The notes beneath the pieces were generated by a model. That model was not told where the DNA came from and ran no database searches. It was given only the letters and a program-made list of their open reading frames with translations. From G965197405 sp965197405 (GTDB taxonomy: Bacteria > Chloroflexota > Dehalococcoidia > Lucifugimonadales > JAGWBF01), in NCBI GenBank assembly GCA_965197405.1, contig OZ240206.1:3162001-3226000 (forward strand): a stretch of 64,000 nucleotides of DNA, given 5' to 3'. This document shows, piece after piece, positions 1-8,966 of this stretch (position 1 is the first letter of the stretch; every line of letters begins with the position of its first letter). Position numbers and translations under genes: made by a program.

Positions 1-460
1 TATCATGGTCAGGGTCAATGGTGAGGCGGGCCTGGTTGGAGCCGTCGGCATTCATGGTATATATCTCCTCGTTGCCGTGCCTGTTGGACTGGAAGGCGAT
101 CATGCTGCCATCAGGGGACCAGGTAGGCCACGCATCCACGGAGGCGTTGAAGGTGAGACGGGTCACGTTAGCGCCATCGGCGTCCATGACATATATCTCG
201 TGGTTGGTGCCGCCCTCCCTATCCGAGAAGAAGGCGATCCTGCCGCCATCGGGGGACCAGGCAGGCCCCTGGTCATCACTGGGATGATTGGTGAGGTTGA
301 CCAGGTCGGAGCCGTCGGCATTCATGGCATATATTTCTTCGTTGCCATCCCTATCGGACTTGAAGGCGATGACGCCTTCCCCAAGCCCATCAGAGCCGCC
401 GCAGGCCGCTCCCAGAGCAGCCAGAAGAGAGAAAACGGCGAGGCAAGCCCAGACCTTCAC
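1..460 (-). CDS. TolB-like beta-propeller lipoprotein, 3' end cut by window
   Basis: The minus strand from a GTG at 460 reads without stops to the window edge, so about 153 N-terminal residues are visible. A signal peptide ends in a lipobox (LGAAC), predicting a lipid-anchored exported protein. It is followed by three repeats of the WD40/PD40 TolB type, each with a NADGS turn, a WSPDG strand and an IAF.S.R motif. Such propellers bind proteins or ligands in the periplasm; the target here is unknown. GGAG lies 11 bases before the GTG. The plus-strand reading over the same bases is a shadow. The C-terminus lies outside the window. Confidence 0.85.
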   Translation of the reverse strand, partial: MKVWACLAVFSLLAALGAACGGSDGLGEGVIAFKSDRDGNEEIYAMNADGSDLVNLTNHPSDDQGPAWSPDGGRIAFFSDREGGTNHEIYVMDADGANVTRLTFNASVDAWPTWSPDGSMIAFQSNRHGNEEIYTMNADGSNQARLTIDPDHD

Positions 461-566
461 TTAATCATTAACTCCATCTCGACTCAGGCTCGATTCAGGG
501 AATGTTAGCAATGCCGCTGAGTGCTGTCAAGGGTAGAGTCGCTATTGCCAGGCCGATTGCAAAGTT

Positions 567-589
567 CCCTCTCCCCTGGCGGGAGAGGG
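567..589. repeat. Perfect 9-bp inverted repeat
   Basis: CCCTCTCCC and GGGAGAGGG are separated by the 5-base loop CTGGC. The sequence that follows (TCAGGATGAGGGGG) matches a hairpin repeat type common between genes in many bacterial genomes. It has no T-tract, so a terminator role is not supported. Confidence 0.6.
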
Positions 590-639
590 TCAGGATGAGG
601 GGGAAGTTCCCCTCTGCAAAACGGCCACCCGCATCCCAA

Positions 640-780
640 CCTTCTCCCTTGACACGCTTGATGCACATTAAACAAGTATTCGTGTCCGGCCCATAAGCTC
701 TTTGGCAGACCTGAGTTAGTCCACGAGCCTGATTTCAACTTGTAAAACTCAATTTGCATCAAGCGTTTGACGGGAGAAGG
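640..780. repeat. 141-bp element with 30-bp terminal inverted repeats (MITE-like)
   Basis: Positions 640-669 and the reverse complement of 751-780 agree at 26 of 30 bases. The shared part includes CCTTCTCCC at the outer end and CGCTTGATGCA inside. A further inner pair (ACAAGT / ACTTGT) extends the symmetry. No ORF of note lies inside. The shape fits a non-autonomous miniature transposon or a long hairpin repeat. No other copy was noticed in this window. Confidence 0.6.
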
Positions 781-863
781 GACTCTTGAGGCGCCTCTCA
801 CGGCGCTTGGGCTGACTTTGCAATGGCCCTGCGCTATTGCCGCGCATTATTGAGACATGCCCA

Positions 864-892
864 TTGACAAACCAATGAAAGTTTGCTATTCT
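864..892 (+). promoter_or_regulatory. Sigma70-type promoter for the ABC importer
   Basis: TTGACA at 864-869 and TATTCT at 887-892 are separated by 17 bases. The -35 is perfect and the -10 matches 4 of 6. The binding-protein gene starts about 105 bases downstream, giving a leader of roughly 100 bases. Confidence 0.55.
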
Positions 893-1004
893 GCGCGCCG
901 TAAATCTCATAAGAATATTGCCCAAGACTATTGGATAAGTCTACACTACGAAAAGACTCGATCATGGCGGGGACTCCAGGATCCCAGCTTACGGAGGAGG
1001 AATA

Positions 1005-2918
1005 ATGCGGTACAGATGGCTGCTCAATCCCAAGTTCTTGCTCTTCGCACCCCTGGCGCTTTTGCTGGTCGTAGCGGTGGCCTGCGGCGAGGACAGCACC
1101 CCTACCAGCCCCGCACCGACGGCCACGAGCCCTGCGCCCACAGCCACTAGCCCTGAACCTACAGAAGCCGGCCCGGCGGCTACGGCTCCCAGCACTGCAC
1201 CGACGGCGATGTCAACGGAGGTAATGGCGCCATCGCCGACTGCAATGCCAATGATGACGGAGCCGCCGATTGATATTGGAGTCGCAGTCTATGGAGACGC
1301 CGTAGCATTGGCCGAACGATACGACGGCACAACCCCCAGGTACGGCGGCAAGTTCCTGAACGTATTCAACCATAACGTCACCGGCCACGACTATCACCAG
1401 CACGTGGGTGGCGTCCAGCAAAGCCTGCCGCAGCTGCTGAACGGCCTGATCTGGCTCAACCCCTACGACTGGCAGGAGATTGTACCCGATCTGGCCTATT
1501 TCTGGGAGGTCAGTGACGACGGCCTGAGCTACACCTTCCACCTCAACGAGGGCGTAACCTGGCATGACGGAATGCCCTTCACCTCCGCGGACGTGAAATA
1601 CTCCTACGACCGCATCATAAATAACGGGAAGGTCGCCGGGAATACGGGAGAGGGAGCCGAGGAAGGCAACTTCAACAATACCCCGTGGGTCTACCTGATA
1701 GATAATGTGGAGGCCCCGGACCCACTCACGGTAGTGGTCAACGTCAAAGGCCCGACCCCGGCTGTCCTCGACGTGCTGGGCGATGGATATGCGAAAATCA
1801 TACCCAAGCACATCTCCGAGGTAGACCCCGTACACGCCGTGTCCGACGATCTCAAGCCGATAGGCACAGGACCCTTCAGACTGACGGAGCCGGTCACCAT
1901 CCAGCTCTGGAAGATGGAGAGGAACCCCGACTACTTCAAGCCGGGCCGTCCCTTCCTGGATGCCATTGACACCCATCAAATCCTTGATACTCAGACCCGG
2001 CTTGCTGCCGTGTTGACCGAGCGCGTCTTCTGGACCGACAACGGCACAATCCCGACCCTGAAGTACTCCGAGTTGAAGGCCATAGCCGACCGGGACCCGG
2101 GCGTCATCCACTATGCCTTCCCCACCTTCTATTACTTCGGGTTCTGGATGAACACCACCAGGAAGCCCTTCGACGACATCAGGGTGCGCCAGGCCTTCGC
2201 CGAAGCCATTGACAAGACCCAGTTCTTTGTAGAGGGCGTGGGCGACCAGAGGGGCGTATTGGGAACAGCCACATATCCCCTCGGCAAGTGGGCCCTGCCC
2301 CAGGAGAGGGTAGAGAAGCTTCCCGGCTACGGCACCGACATGGAAGCCCGGAGACAGAACGCCAGGGATCTGCTCGCGGACTACGAGGCGGAGAACGGCG
2401 AGATTGACTGGAGCAAGGTACCCTACTCCATACCCACCCAGCACGTTGGCGAGTTCAACGGGCCCATCATCCAGGGGATGATGAAGCAAGTGGGAGTTGA
2501 CCTGGTGCTGGACCCAATGGAGATTATGACGGCATGGGGGAACAACATCTCTGGCGACTTCAATATGAACGGGATGTTCAGCATCATAGACTTCGACGAC
2601 CCAATCTCCCACTTCACCACGACGTACATAACCGGGTCCCTCTGGGGATTCCACAGGCTCTTCGACACCAGGATAGACCAGCTCTTCCAGGACCAGCTAT
2701 ACCTGTCCGACCAGGAGGAACGCAAGAGGATAGCCTGGGAGATAGATGAATGGGCGATGACCCAGTCAATGAACCTGGTGCTGTACTGGGGCAAGGCCGA
2801 AAACATCCGGCGGGACTACGTGATGGGCTGGCATGACGCCCCCGGCTACCGGACCGACATCGCCAGAATGGAGACCATCTGGCTGGACTTGGACGAGCTA
2901 CCCAAGGCTACTCAGTAG
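1005..2918 (+). CDS. ABC transporter substrate-binding lipoprotein (SBP family 5)
   Basis: This 637-residue protein is an extracellular solute receptor of the peptide/opine/nickel class (SBP_bac_5). A signal peptide ends in a lipobox (VAVAC, Cys about 27). A Pro/Thr/Ser-rich linker to about residue 85 tethers the binding domain to the membrane. The mature domain has family features such as the region around GVTWHDGMPFTSADVKYSYDR and RQAFAEAIDK. The start is fixed by GGAGGAGG at 993-1000. Two permease genes follow at 3105 and 4079 in the same direction, so the three form an importer cluster. The substrate cannot be read from the sequence; related proteins carry oligopeptides or other small solutes. 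Confidence 0.9.
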   Translation: MRYRWLLNPKFLLFAPLALLLVVAVACGEDSTPTSPAPTATSPAPTATSPEPTEAGPAATAPSTAPTAMSTEVMAPSPTAMPMMTEPPIDIGVAVYGDAVALAERYDGTTPRYGGKFLNVFNHNVTGHDYHQHVGGVQQSLPQLLNGLIWLNPYDWQEIVPDLAYFWEVSDDGLSYTFHLNEGVTWHDGMPFTSADVKYSYDRIINNGKVAGNTGEGAEEGNFNNTPWVYLIDNVEAPDPLTVVVNVKGPTPAVLDVLGDGYAKIIPKHISEVDPVHAVSDDLKPIGTGPFRLTEPVTIQLWKMERNPDYFKPGRPFLDAIDTHQILDTQTRLAAVLTERVFWTDNGTIPTLKYSELKAIADRDPGVIHYAFPTFYYFGFWMNTTRKPFDDIRVRQAFAEAIDKTQFFVEGVGDQRGVLGTATYPLGKWALPQERVEKLPGYGTDMEARRQNARDLLADYEAENGEIDWSKVPYSIPTQHVGEFNGPIIQGMMKQVGVDLVLDPMEIMTAWGNNISGDFNMNGMFSIIDFDDPISHFTTTYITGSLWGFHRLFDTRIDQLFQDQLYLSDQEERKRIAWEIDEWAMTQSMNLVLYWGKAENIRRDYVMGWHDAPGYRTDIARMETIWLDLDELPKATQ

Positions 2919-3104
2919 ACCACCAGACCCAAAGCGAGGGGTCACAAATTGCACGCCTCTGAACTCTTGAGAGTACAGGGGCGTGTGCCTCATAGGGGTA
3001 TAACCACAACCGGAGCAGTCCGTTGCAAGCAGACGAGGCCGGCCGGCTAGAGGGCGAATTCTCCGCAGCCAACGTCCCGAATGTCCCAGAGGAGCTAAAA
3101 AGTC

Positions 3105-4058
3105 ATGGCGATGTGGAACTACATAATGAGAAGGGTATTCCTGGCCATCCCCACCCTCATAGGAGCATCCCTCGTTATATTCATCATCATGGCAATCATA
3201 CCGGGGGACCTCGCCATATCCATACTCGGCCGCGGGGCCACTCCGGAGGGGGTAGCGGCCCTGCGGGAGGAGTTGGGCCTCAATGATCCCTGGTACGAGA
3301 GGTACGGGGACTGGATAGCGAACATGGTCACCGGAGACCTGGGAGATTCCGTGGTCCTGACCAGAAGGCCGATAGCCGGACTCATAGCCGACCACTTCCC
3401 CGTAACGCTCAACCTGGTCATCTACGCGATGTTCGTCTCATTCATAATAGGCGTCATACTGGGGGCCATAAGCGCCATCTATCACGATACATGGATAGAT
3501 TATGCCGCCAGAATCTTCAGCGTCATGGGCCTTTCTATACCTGTGTTCTGGTTAGGTATAGTGATTATGATTGTCCTGGCAATTGCCTTTAACTACCAGG
3601 CTGACTGGCAATACGTCAGCCCATTCGAGAACCTCGGCGCGAACCTCGAAATGATGTTATGGCCGTCCATTACCCTTGCCTATTTCCTCGTGGCGTTCAC
3701 GGCCCGGATGACCCGCTCCTCCCTCCTGGAGGTGCTCTTCGAGGACTACATGAGGACGGCCAGAGCAAAGGGGCTGAAGGAGCAGGTGGTGGTCATCAGG
3801 CATGGCCTGCGCAACGCGATAATACCCGTCGTTACCCTGGGGTCCCTGAACTTCGTCGCGCTGCTGGGCGGCCTGGTGCTAACGGAGAAGATATACAACC
3901 TGGCCGGTTGGGGGACCCTGCTGTGGACCGGGGTCTTCATGCGGGACTTCATCATGGTCCAGACCATGATCTTCATATTCGCCGCCGTGGTCGTACTCGT
4001 CAACCTGCTCACTGACATCCTGTACGCATGGCTGGACCCCAGAATCCGTTACGCTTAA
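3105..4058 (+). CDS. ABC transporter permease, DppB/OppB type
   Basis: The 317-residue inner-membrane protein has the layout of DppB-like permeases: an N-terminal transmembrane helix (residues about 9-30), a loop with the typical LGLNDPWYERYGDW segment, then five further hydrophobic helices. The EAA loop (SSLLEVLFEDYMRTARAKGLKE) contacts the ATPase. It lies 186 bases after the binding protein and 20 bases before the second permease. A GGAGC Shine-Dalgarno precedes the ATG. Length and topology are normal for the family. Confidence 0.92.
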   Translation: MAMWNYIMRRVFLAIPTLIGASLVIFIIMAIIPGDLAISILGRGATPEGVAALREELGLNDPWYERYGDWIANMVTGDLGDSVVLTRRPIAGLIADHFPVTLNLVIYAMFVSFIIGVILGAISAIYHDTWIDYAARIFSVMGLSIPVFWLGIVIMIVLAIAFNYQADWQYVSPFENLGANLEMMLWPSITLAYFLVAFTARMTRSSLLEVLFEDYMRTARAKGLKEQVVVIRHGLRNAIIPVVTLGSLNFVALLGGLVLTEKIYNLAGWGTLLWTGVFMRDFIMVQTMIFIFAAVVVLVNLLTDILYAWLDPRIRYA

Positions 4059-4078
4059 TCTGATTTTAAGGAAAAGAA

Positions 4079-4990
4079 TTGAGCACAGCTGAAGCCCGCA
4101 GAAGGCCGGACGCACTTGCCATAGGCAGGGCGATATGGGTCACGTCCTTCAAAGCAACGATGCGCTTTGCCAGGCGCCAACCCTTGGGGGCCTTGGGCTT
4201 GTTCATAATAATCATCCTGATTATCATCGGCATCATCGGCCCCTACATTGCACCTCACGACCCTACATTTATCGGCATTGCCCCCAAGCACATCGCGCCG
4301 GCCTGGGGCGACAACCTCCTTGGCGCCGACTATCTGGGCAGGGACGTACTCAGCCGCCTGCTCCACGGGGCGCGGGTATCCCTCATAGTCGGCATTGCGT
4401 CCGCCACCCTTGGCACACTAATTGGGGGCATTATGGGCCTGGCCAGTGGCTACCTGGGGGGTAAGACGGACGCCGTTGTCCAGCGCATCGTTGACATACT
4501 GATGGCGTTCCCCGTGCTGATCCTGGGCCTGGCGCTGATGTCGGTGTTGGACCGCTCCTTGACCATCGTCATCGTGGCAATCGGCGTGCCAATGGTGCCC
4601 TACGGGGCGCGAGTTGTGCGGGCCAGCGCCCTCGTTATCAAAGAGAGCCAGTACGTGGAGTCCGCCAGGGCCATCGGTTGCAACGACTTACGCATCATAT
4701 GGAGACACGTCGCCCCCGGCTGTATCGCCCCCTACATCGTGCTGGCTACCAGTCTCATAGGCGTGGCAATCATCACGGAAGCCGCCTTGGGCTTCCTGGG
4801 GCTGAGCGTACCTCCGCCCACACCCACGTGGGGAGAGATGCTCGCCAAGGCCCAGACCGACTTCGTCCACGCTCCCCACCTGTCCATAGGTCCCGGCGTT
4901 GCCATAACGCTGGCGGTCTTCGCCTTCAATATGCTGGGCGACGCGTTGCGGGACATGCTGGACCCGCGGCTACGGGGAAGGACCCAGTAG
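4079..4990 (+). CDS. ABC transporter permease, DppC/OppC type
   Basis: This 303-residue membrane permease pairs with the upstream DppB-like protein to form the transmembrane channel. It has an N-terminal OppC-type helix (GLFIIIILIIIGIIG), the GADYLGRDVLSRLLHGAR motif of the family, and an EAA loop (YVESARAIGCNDLRIIWRH). The start is a TTG at 4079 with AAGGA nine bases upstream; no good ATG fits. No DppD/DppF ATPase gene follows: the next gene is an unrelated hydrolase. The importer must therefore use ATPases encoded elsewhere. Confidence 0.92.
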   Translation: MSTAEARRRPDALAIGRAIWVTSFKATMRFARRQPLGALGLFIIIILIIIGIIGPYIAPHDPTFIGIAPKHIAPAWGDNLLGADYLGRDVLSRLLHGARVSLIVGIASATLGTLIGGIMGLASGYLGGKTDAVVQRIVDILMAFPVLILGLALMSVLDRSLTIVIVAIGVPMVPYGARVVRASALVIKESQYVESARAIGCNDLRIIWRHVAPGCIAPYIVLATSLIGVAIITEAALGFLGLSVPPPTPTWGEMLAKAQTDFVHAPHLSIGPGVAITLAVFAFNMLGDALRDMLDPRLRGRTQ

Positions 4991-5173
4991 GCCGCGCAAC
5001 CCACAGCCGCGTTACGGAGTGTTGACAGCGCCAGAGCGTGCCACTACACTGGTTTTCGTCAAGCACCGACGTCCGCTTCCAGGGACAATGACCCTGGCAC
5101 GGGAGCCTGCAGTCCGGAACAGGGCAGGACCGGCGCAAAACGGCCACAAATACTTGAACAAGGAGGAACATCT

Positions 5174-5902
5174 ATGCCACCCCGTTGGATAGATATGGGA
5201 GTTAACGGGCAGACCATGGAGGGCTATATAACCCAGCCTGAAGCCGAGGGCAGGCACCCGGCTGTGGTGGTGGTGCAGGAGGTGTGGGGGGTGAACTCTC
5301 ACATACAGTCCGTCGCCGACCGGCTCCCGTCCCAGGGCTACGTGGGCTTGGCCCCGGCCATATTCCATCGTGAGGGCAGGATGACCCTCGGACTTCACGA
5401 GGAGATGCAGTCGGCCATTGACCGGATGGGCAGGTGCACCGACCCCAACATCATCGCCGACGTGACCGCCGCCGTCGAGTACCTGAAGGCCCAGCCCTTC
5501 GTGCAGGCCGATAGAATCGGGATCGTCGGGTTCTGCTTCGGAGGCAGGGTGGCCTACCTGGCCGCCTGTAACCTCTCGGACATCAAGGCATCAGTGGTGT
5601 ATTACGGCGGTCGAATCCTCCAGCCCCTGGGGTCGGAAGGCCCCTCTCCCCTGGACCAGACAGCGAACATCGGCTGCCCCGTGCTGGGCCTGTTTGGAGA
5701 AGAGGACGCCAATCCCACGCCTGCGGACGTCGCCACCATTGAGGCCGAACTGCAAAAGCACGGCAAGAGCTACGAGTTCCACATGTACCCGGGCTGTGGG
5801 CACGGCTTCCACTGTGACGCCAGGGCGAGCTACCGGCCAGAGGCCGCCAGAGACGCTTGGGGCAAGACCATAGCCTGGTTCGACCAACACCTGAAGGGAT
5901 AG
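5174..5902 (+). CDS. Dienelactone hydrolase family protein
   Basis: This 242-residue cytoplasmic alpha/beta hydrolase belongs to the dienelactone hydrolase family, which opens lactone or ester bonds in aromatic catabolism. The triad is visible: Cys121 in GFCFGG, Asp178 in GEEDAN and His210 in GCGHGFH. The conserved VQEVWG oxyanion-side segment is near residue 35. AAGGAGG stands ten bases before the ATG. Length is standard. The true substrate is unknown; carboxymethylenebutenolidase activity is only the family default. Confidence 0.9.
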   Translation: MPPRWIDMGVNGQTMEGYITQPEAEGRHPAVVVVQEVWGVNSHIQSVADRLPSQGYVGLAPAIFHREGRMTLGLHEEMQSAIDRMGRCTDPNIIADVTAAVEYLKAQPFVQADRIGIVGFCFGGRVAYLAACNLSDIKASVVYYGGRILQPLGSEGPSPLDQTANIGCPVLGLFGEEDANPTPADVATIEAELQKHGKSYEFHMYPGCGHGFHCDARASYRPEAARDAWGKTIAWFDQHLKG

Positions 5903-5926
5903 CAGTCCCCCCACCAATCGAGAGAG

Positions 5927-5968
5927 AAGGGCCCACCGCGTCTACTTCCCGAGACGTGGTGGGCCCTT
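5927..5968. terminator. 17-bp hairpin between hydrolase and amidase genes
   Basis: AAGGGCCCACCGCGTCT (5927-5943) pairs with 5952-5968 over 17 positions, one of them a G-U pair, around an 8-base loop. It sits 24 bases after the hydrolase stop and 27 bases before the next start. There is no T-tract, so it may be a processing site or attenuator rather than a classical intrinsic terminator. Confidence 0.5.
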
Positions 5969-5995
5969 GGCGCTACTTCGGGCCGAGGAGGTGTC

Positions 5996-6235
5996 ATGGG
6001 AGCGAAAAACCCGACCCCGGCAGAGCTACCGTCGGACCTGTCACAGGAGGACGTGCAGAGGCTCGCTCATGGGCTGGGACTCACCATACCCGGCGATGAC
6101 CTGGCGGAAGTGACCTACAGATTTACCGCCCTCATGGAGGAGCTCAACAAGCTGGCGGGGACCGACCTGAGCGGGACGGACCCGCTGCCCATCTTTCCCC
6201 CTATGTTTCTCACGGAGGGAGGTCAGACGGAATGA
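5996..6235 (+). CDS. AtzG/GatC-like small subunit (DUF4089 type)
   Basis: A 79-residue protein lies directly before an amidase and overlaps it by four bases (ATGA). Its size, helical content (RLAHGLGLTIPGDDLAEVTYRFTALMEELNKLAG) and position match the small AtzG-like proteins that bind and stabilise AtzE-type amidases, which resemble GatC. A strong GAGGAGG stands five bases before the ATG. The complex with the downstream amidase is inferred from family knowledge and overlap. Sequence similarity judged by eye is modest. Confidence 0.7.
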   Translation: MGAKNPTPAELPSDLSQEDVQRLAHGLGLTIPGDDLAEVTYRFTALMEELNKLAGTDLSGTDPLPIFPPMFLTEGGQTE

Positions 6236-7653
6236 CAGTCCAGGAGCACGTATTTGAGGATGTGGCGCACCTGGCATCACTTATTGAACGCAAGGAAGTA
6301 TCGCCGGTTGCGCTGACCGAAGCCTACCTGGAGCGCATCGAGAGGCTGGACCAACGCCTGGGCGCCTATATCACCGTCTGCCGTGACGAAGCTCTGGCCG
6401 CCGCCCGGACCGCAGAGTCGGAGATACTGCGCGGCGAGTACCGGGGACCGCTACATGGGGTCCCTATAGGACTCAAAGACCAGTTCTTCACAAAGGGAAT
6501 CAGGACCACTATGGGGTCCAAGATTTACGCGGACCTGATTACCGACGAGGACGCGACGGTGGTGAGCCGCCTGAAGGGGTCGGGGGCCCTCCTGTTGGGC
6601 AAGCACAACCTGGCGGAGTTCGCCCTGGGCGGCACCAGGAAGCACCCCTTTGGCGACGCCAGGAACCCCTGGGACCTGGACAGGATTCCGGGTCACTCCA
6701 GCAGCGGCTCGGGAGTCGCCGTCGCTGCCTCGCTGTGCGCCGCGGCAATCGGCGAAGACACGGGAGGGTCGGGCCGTATCCCGGCGGCAGCCTGTGGGAT
6801 AGTGGCCATCAGACCCACTTACGGCAGGGTGAGTCGCCACGGCATCTTCCCAGCGTGCTGGTCCATGGACACGGCGTCGCCCATGACAAAGAGCGTGGAG
6901 GACTGTGCCATTGTGCTGCAAGCCATCGCAGGCCACGACCCGCAGGACAGGATGTCCAGCAGGATGCCCATGCCGGACTACAGGCGCAGGCTGGGGGACG
7001 GGGTACGCGGGATGCGGGTGGGCGTCATCAAAGAGCTTGTCCCCCCGGAATCGGCGCATCCCGACATTCGCGAGGCGTTCCACAGGAGCACGGGGGTGTT
7101 CCAAGGGCTGGGCGCCTCGGTGGATGAGGTGTCCGTACCCCTGATTAGCCTGTCGGCCCCTTTCTTCACGGCCATCTGCGATACCGACGCCGCCCACGTG
7201 CATTTCGACCTTCTCAGGACGAGGGCAGAGGACTACGACTCGGCGACCAGGGCGCGGCTGATGTCGGCGTCCCTGGTATCGGCGGGCATCTACAACAAGG
7301 CCCAGCGGGCAAGATGTCTCCTCCGGGACCAGATGATGTCCGCCCTCAGCCGGTTCGACGTCCTGCTTTCGCCCATGTCCAACAACCCGACTCCCAGGTT
7401 CGGTGAAGAGAACCCGGTCTTTCAGAGCACCGAAGAGTTCATCAAGCTGCACTTCGGCGCCCGCTCCTTTACCACGCCCTACAGCCTGGCAGCCCTTCCG
7501 GCGCTCACGGTCCCCTGCGGCTTCACGTCGTCGGGGATGCCCATCGGCCTTCAAATTGGAGGGCGCGCCTTCGACGAAGAGACCTTGCTGAGGGCCGCCT
7601 TTGCCTTCGAGTCCGACACGGAATGGCACGACCGCCGCCCGCCGGACCTTTAG
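6232..7653 (+). CDS. Amidase signature family hydrolase
   Basis: This 473-residue enzyme has the amidase-signature Ser-cisSer-Lys triad: Lys82 in IGLKDQ, the cis-serine at about 157 in GHSSSGSG, and nucleophile Ser180 in EDTGGSGRIPA. It hydrolyses amide bonds of small molecules. The translationally coupled AtzG-like partner suggests an AtzE/biuret-hydrolase-like or related catabolic amidase rather than GatA, since no gatB is nearby. The signature is unusual in having GHSSSGSG where GGSSGGS is normal. Length is typical. Confidence 0.88.
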   Translation: MTVQEHVFEDVAHLASLIERKEVSPVALTEAYLERIERLDQRLGAYITVCRDEALAAARTAESEILRGEYRGPLHGVPIGLKDQFFTKGIRTTMGSKIYADLITDEDATVVSRLKGSGALLLGKHNLAEFALGGTRKHPFGDARNPWDLDRIPGHSSSGSGVAVAASLCAAAIGEDTGGSGRIPAAACGIVAIRPTYGRVSRHGIFPACWSMDTASPMTKSVEDCAIVLQAIAGHDPQDRMSSRMPMPDYRRRLGDGVRGMRVGVIKELVPPESAHPDIREAFHRSTGVFQGLGASVDEVSVPLISLSAPFFTAICDTDAAHVHFDLLRTRAEDYDSATRARLMSASLVSAGIYNKAQRARCLLRDQMMSALSRFDVLLSPMSNNPTPRFGEENPVFQSTEEFIKLHFGARSFTTPYSLAALPALTVPCGFTSSGMPIGLQIGGRAFDEETLLRAAFAFESDTEWHDRRPPDL

Positions 7654-7734
7654 AGCGGGGCCACACCCCGGCAAGGGAACTGGAGTGCCGGGTCACTTGC
7701 ATAGACCTGGGCTCGCCTGCGTAAGGAGATAAGG

Positions 7735-8766
7735 ATGAACGTAGCATGGTTCCATAGATTCGGAGGGCCGGAAGTGCTGGTGTATGAGGACGCACCGGAC
7801 CCGGAGCCGGAGCCTGGCGAGGCCCTGGTGAGGGTGAGAGCCGCGGGGGTCAATCACGTGGACCTGGACATTCGCGAGGGGGTCTCCCGCTTCCCCATAT
7901 CCTTCCCTCACACCCTCGGCATCGAGTACGCCGGCGAGGTGGCTGCTATCCGCGGCCAGGGAAGTCCCGTGAAGGAGGGCGACCGCGCCCTGGTAATATG
8001 CCGCGTTCCCTGTAATGCCTGCGAATACTGCCTCACCGGGCAGGACAACCTGTGTGACCGCGAAGGCTCATCCTCCTTGCGTGGTATGCCTGGGGGTTAT
8101 GCCGAGCTTGTGAGCGTCCCCCTCTCCACGCTGTACCCCCTCCCTTCGCACGTCAGCTTCGAGCAAGCCGCGGCGACTCAGGTCGCCTTCGGCACAGTAT
8201 GGCACCTGCTCCTCAACCGCGCTGACCTCCAGGCAGGGCAGACTGTCCTCATTCAGGCAGCCGGCTCCGGCATCGGCAGCGCCGCAGTCCAGGTAGCCCG
8301 TATGGCCGGCGCCACTGTCTTTGTCACGGCCAGCACCGACGAGAAGCTTCAAAGGGCCAAGGAGCTAGGAGCGCACCACCTCATCAATTATAGCAACGAG
8401 GACTTCACCGAGAAGGTGATGGACCTGACCAGGGGCCGGGGCGTGGATATAGTGATGGAGCATGTCGGTGGAGAGGTGTTCACCAAGAGCCTCCAGTGCA
8501 TCAAGAAGGACGGCGCCGTCGTCACGGCGGGAGGCCACGGCGGCGAGGTGGTCCCTCTGGACATAATACCGATGTTCCGCAGGGAGCTAAGAATAATAGG
8601 CTCCAGGTTCGCTACTATTCCGGCGCTGAAGAAGGTCGTGGACATGGTGTATGAAGGAAGGCTAAAGCCCGTTATCCACCGCACCTTCCCTCTGGCCGAA
8701 GCTGCCGAGGCCCACCGGGTGGTCGCCGCGAGAGAGACCTTCGGGAAAGTCATTCTCCTCCCGTGA
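7735..8766 (+). CDS. Medium-chain dehydrogenase, quinone-oxidoreductase-like
   Basis: This 343-residue MDR-superfamily protein has a GroES-like domain and a Rossmann domain (AAGSGIGSAAVQVA). The structural zinc lobe is complete: Cys93, Cys96, Cys99 and Cys107. The catalytic zinc site is missing: the usual Cys of GxCHxD is replaced in GVNHVD, and GHE is GIE. It therefore probably reduces C=C or quinone-type substrates with NADPH rather than oxidising alcohols by zinc catalysis. A GGAG motif precedes the ATG. It may continue the catabolic cluster above. Confidence 0.85.
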   Translation: MNVAWFHRFGGPEVLVYEDAPDPEPEPGEALVRVRAAGVNHVDLDIREGVSRFPISFPHTLGIEYAGEVAAIRGQGSPVKEGDRALVICRVPCNACEYCLTGQDNLCDREGSSSLRGMPGGYAELVSVPLSTLYPLPSHVSFEQAAATQVAFGTVWHLLLNRADLQAGQTVLIQAAGSGIGSAAVQVARMAGATVFVTASTDEKLQRAKELGAHHLINYSNEDFTEKVMDLTRGRGVDIVMEHVGGEVFTKSLQCIKKDGAVVTAGGHGGEVVPLDIIPMFRRELRIIGSRFATIPALKKVVDMVYEGRLKPVIHRTFPLAEAAEAHRVVAARETFGKVILLP

Positions 8767-8786
8767 CACCGCCGCAGCCATGCCGT

Positions 8787-8966
8787 AGGGCCTTTCAATT
8801 GTCACCCCCTGTTCAAGCCAGGGGCAGGCTCCGAGCGGAGCGAGGGGTCTAAAGTCCTTGCCTTCTTAGGCGCGCTGCTATCCAAGCATTTTTAGATTCC
8901 TCGCTGCGCTCGGAATGACACGCGGCGGGGGCCTGTATTTACCTGGCGTGAGAATCGAAAGACCCT
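8787..8966. repeat. Dispersed palindromic repeat, copy A
   Basis: This is the full-length member of a repeat family found seven times here. It begins AGGGCCTTTCAATTG and ends CGAAAGACCCT, so the outer ends are inverted. Inside are two hairpin arms: one around CCGAGCGGAGCGAGGGG and one around ATTCCTCGCTGCGCTCGGAAT without its last base. It has an insertion (CCTGTTCAAGCCAGGGG) relative to other copies. It is intergenic and non-coding. Confidence 0.8.

Larger units (their letters stand above)
461..1004. other. Intergenic region with repeats and a promoter
   Basis: This 544-base gap separates a minus-strand lipoprotein from the ABC binding protein gene on the plus strand. I see no convincing gene. 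It holds a perfect 9-bp hairpin (567-589), a 141-bp element with terminal inverted repeats (640-780) and a sigma70-type promoter (864-892), each listed separately. The short ORFs here lack homology-like composition. Confidence 0.6.

Noticed and set aside
5..508. Plus-strand ORF of 167 codons at the window start
   Set aside because: It is antisense to the TolB-type propeller; the minus strand shows clear WSPDG/NADGS repeats and a lipobox.
1212..2654. 480-codon minus-strand ORF inside the ABC binding-protein gene
   Set aside because: It is a shadow of the plus-strand gene in G+C-rich DNA, with no domain-like pattern.
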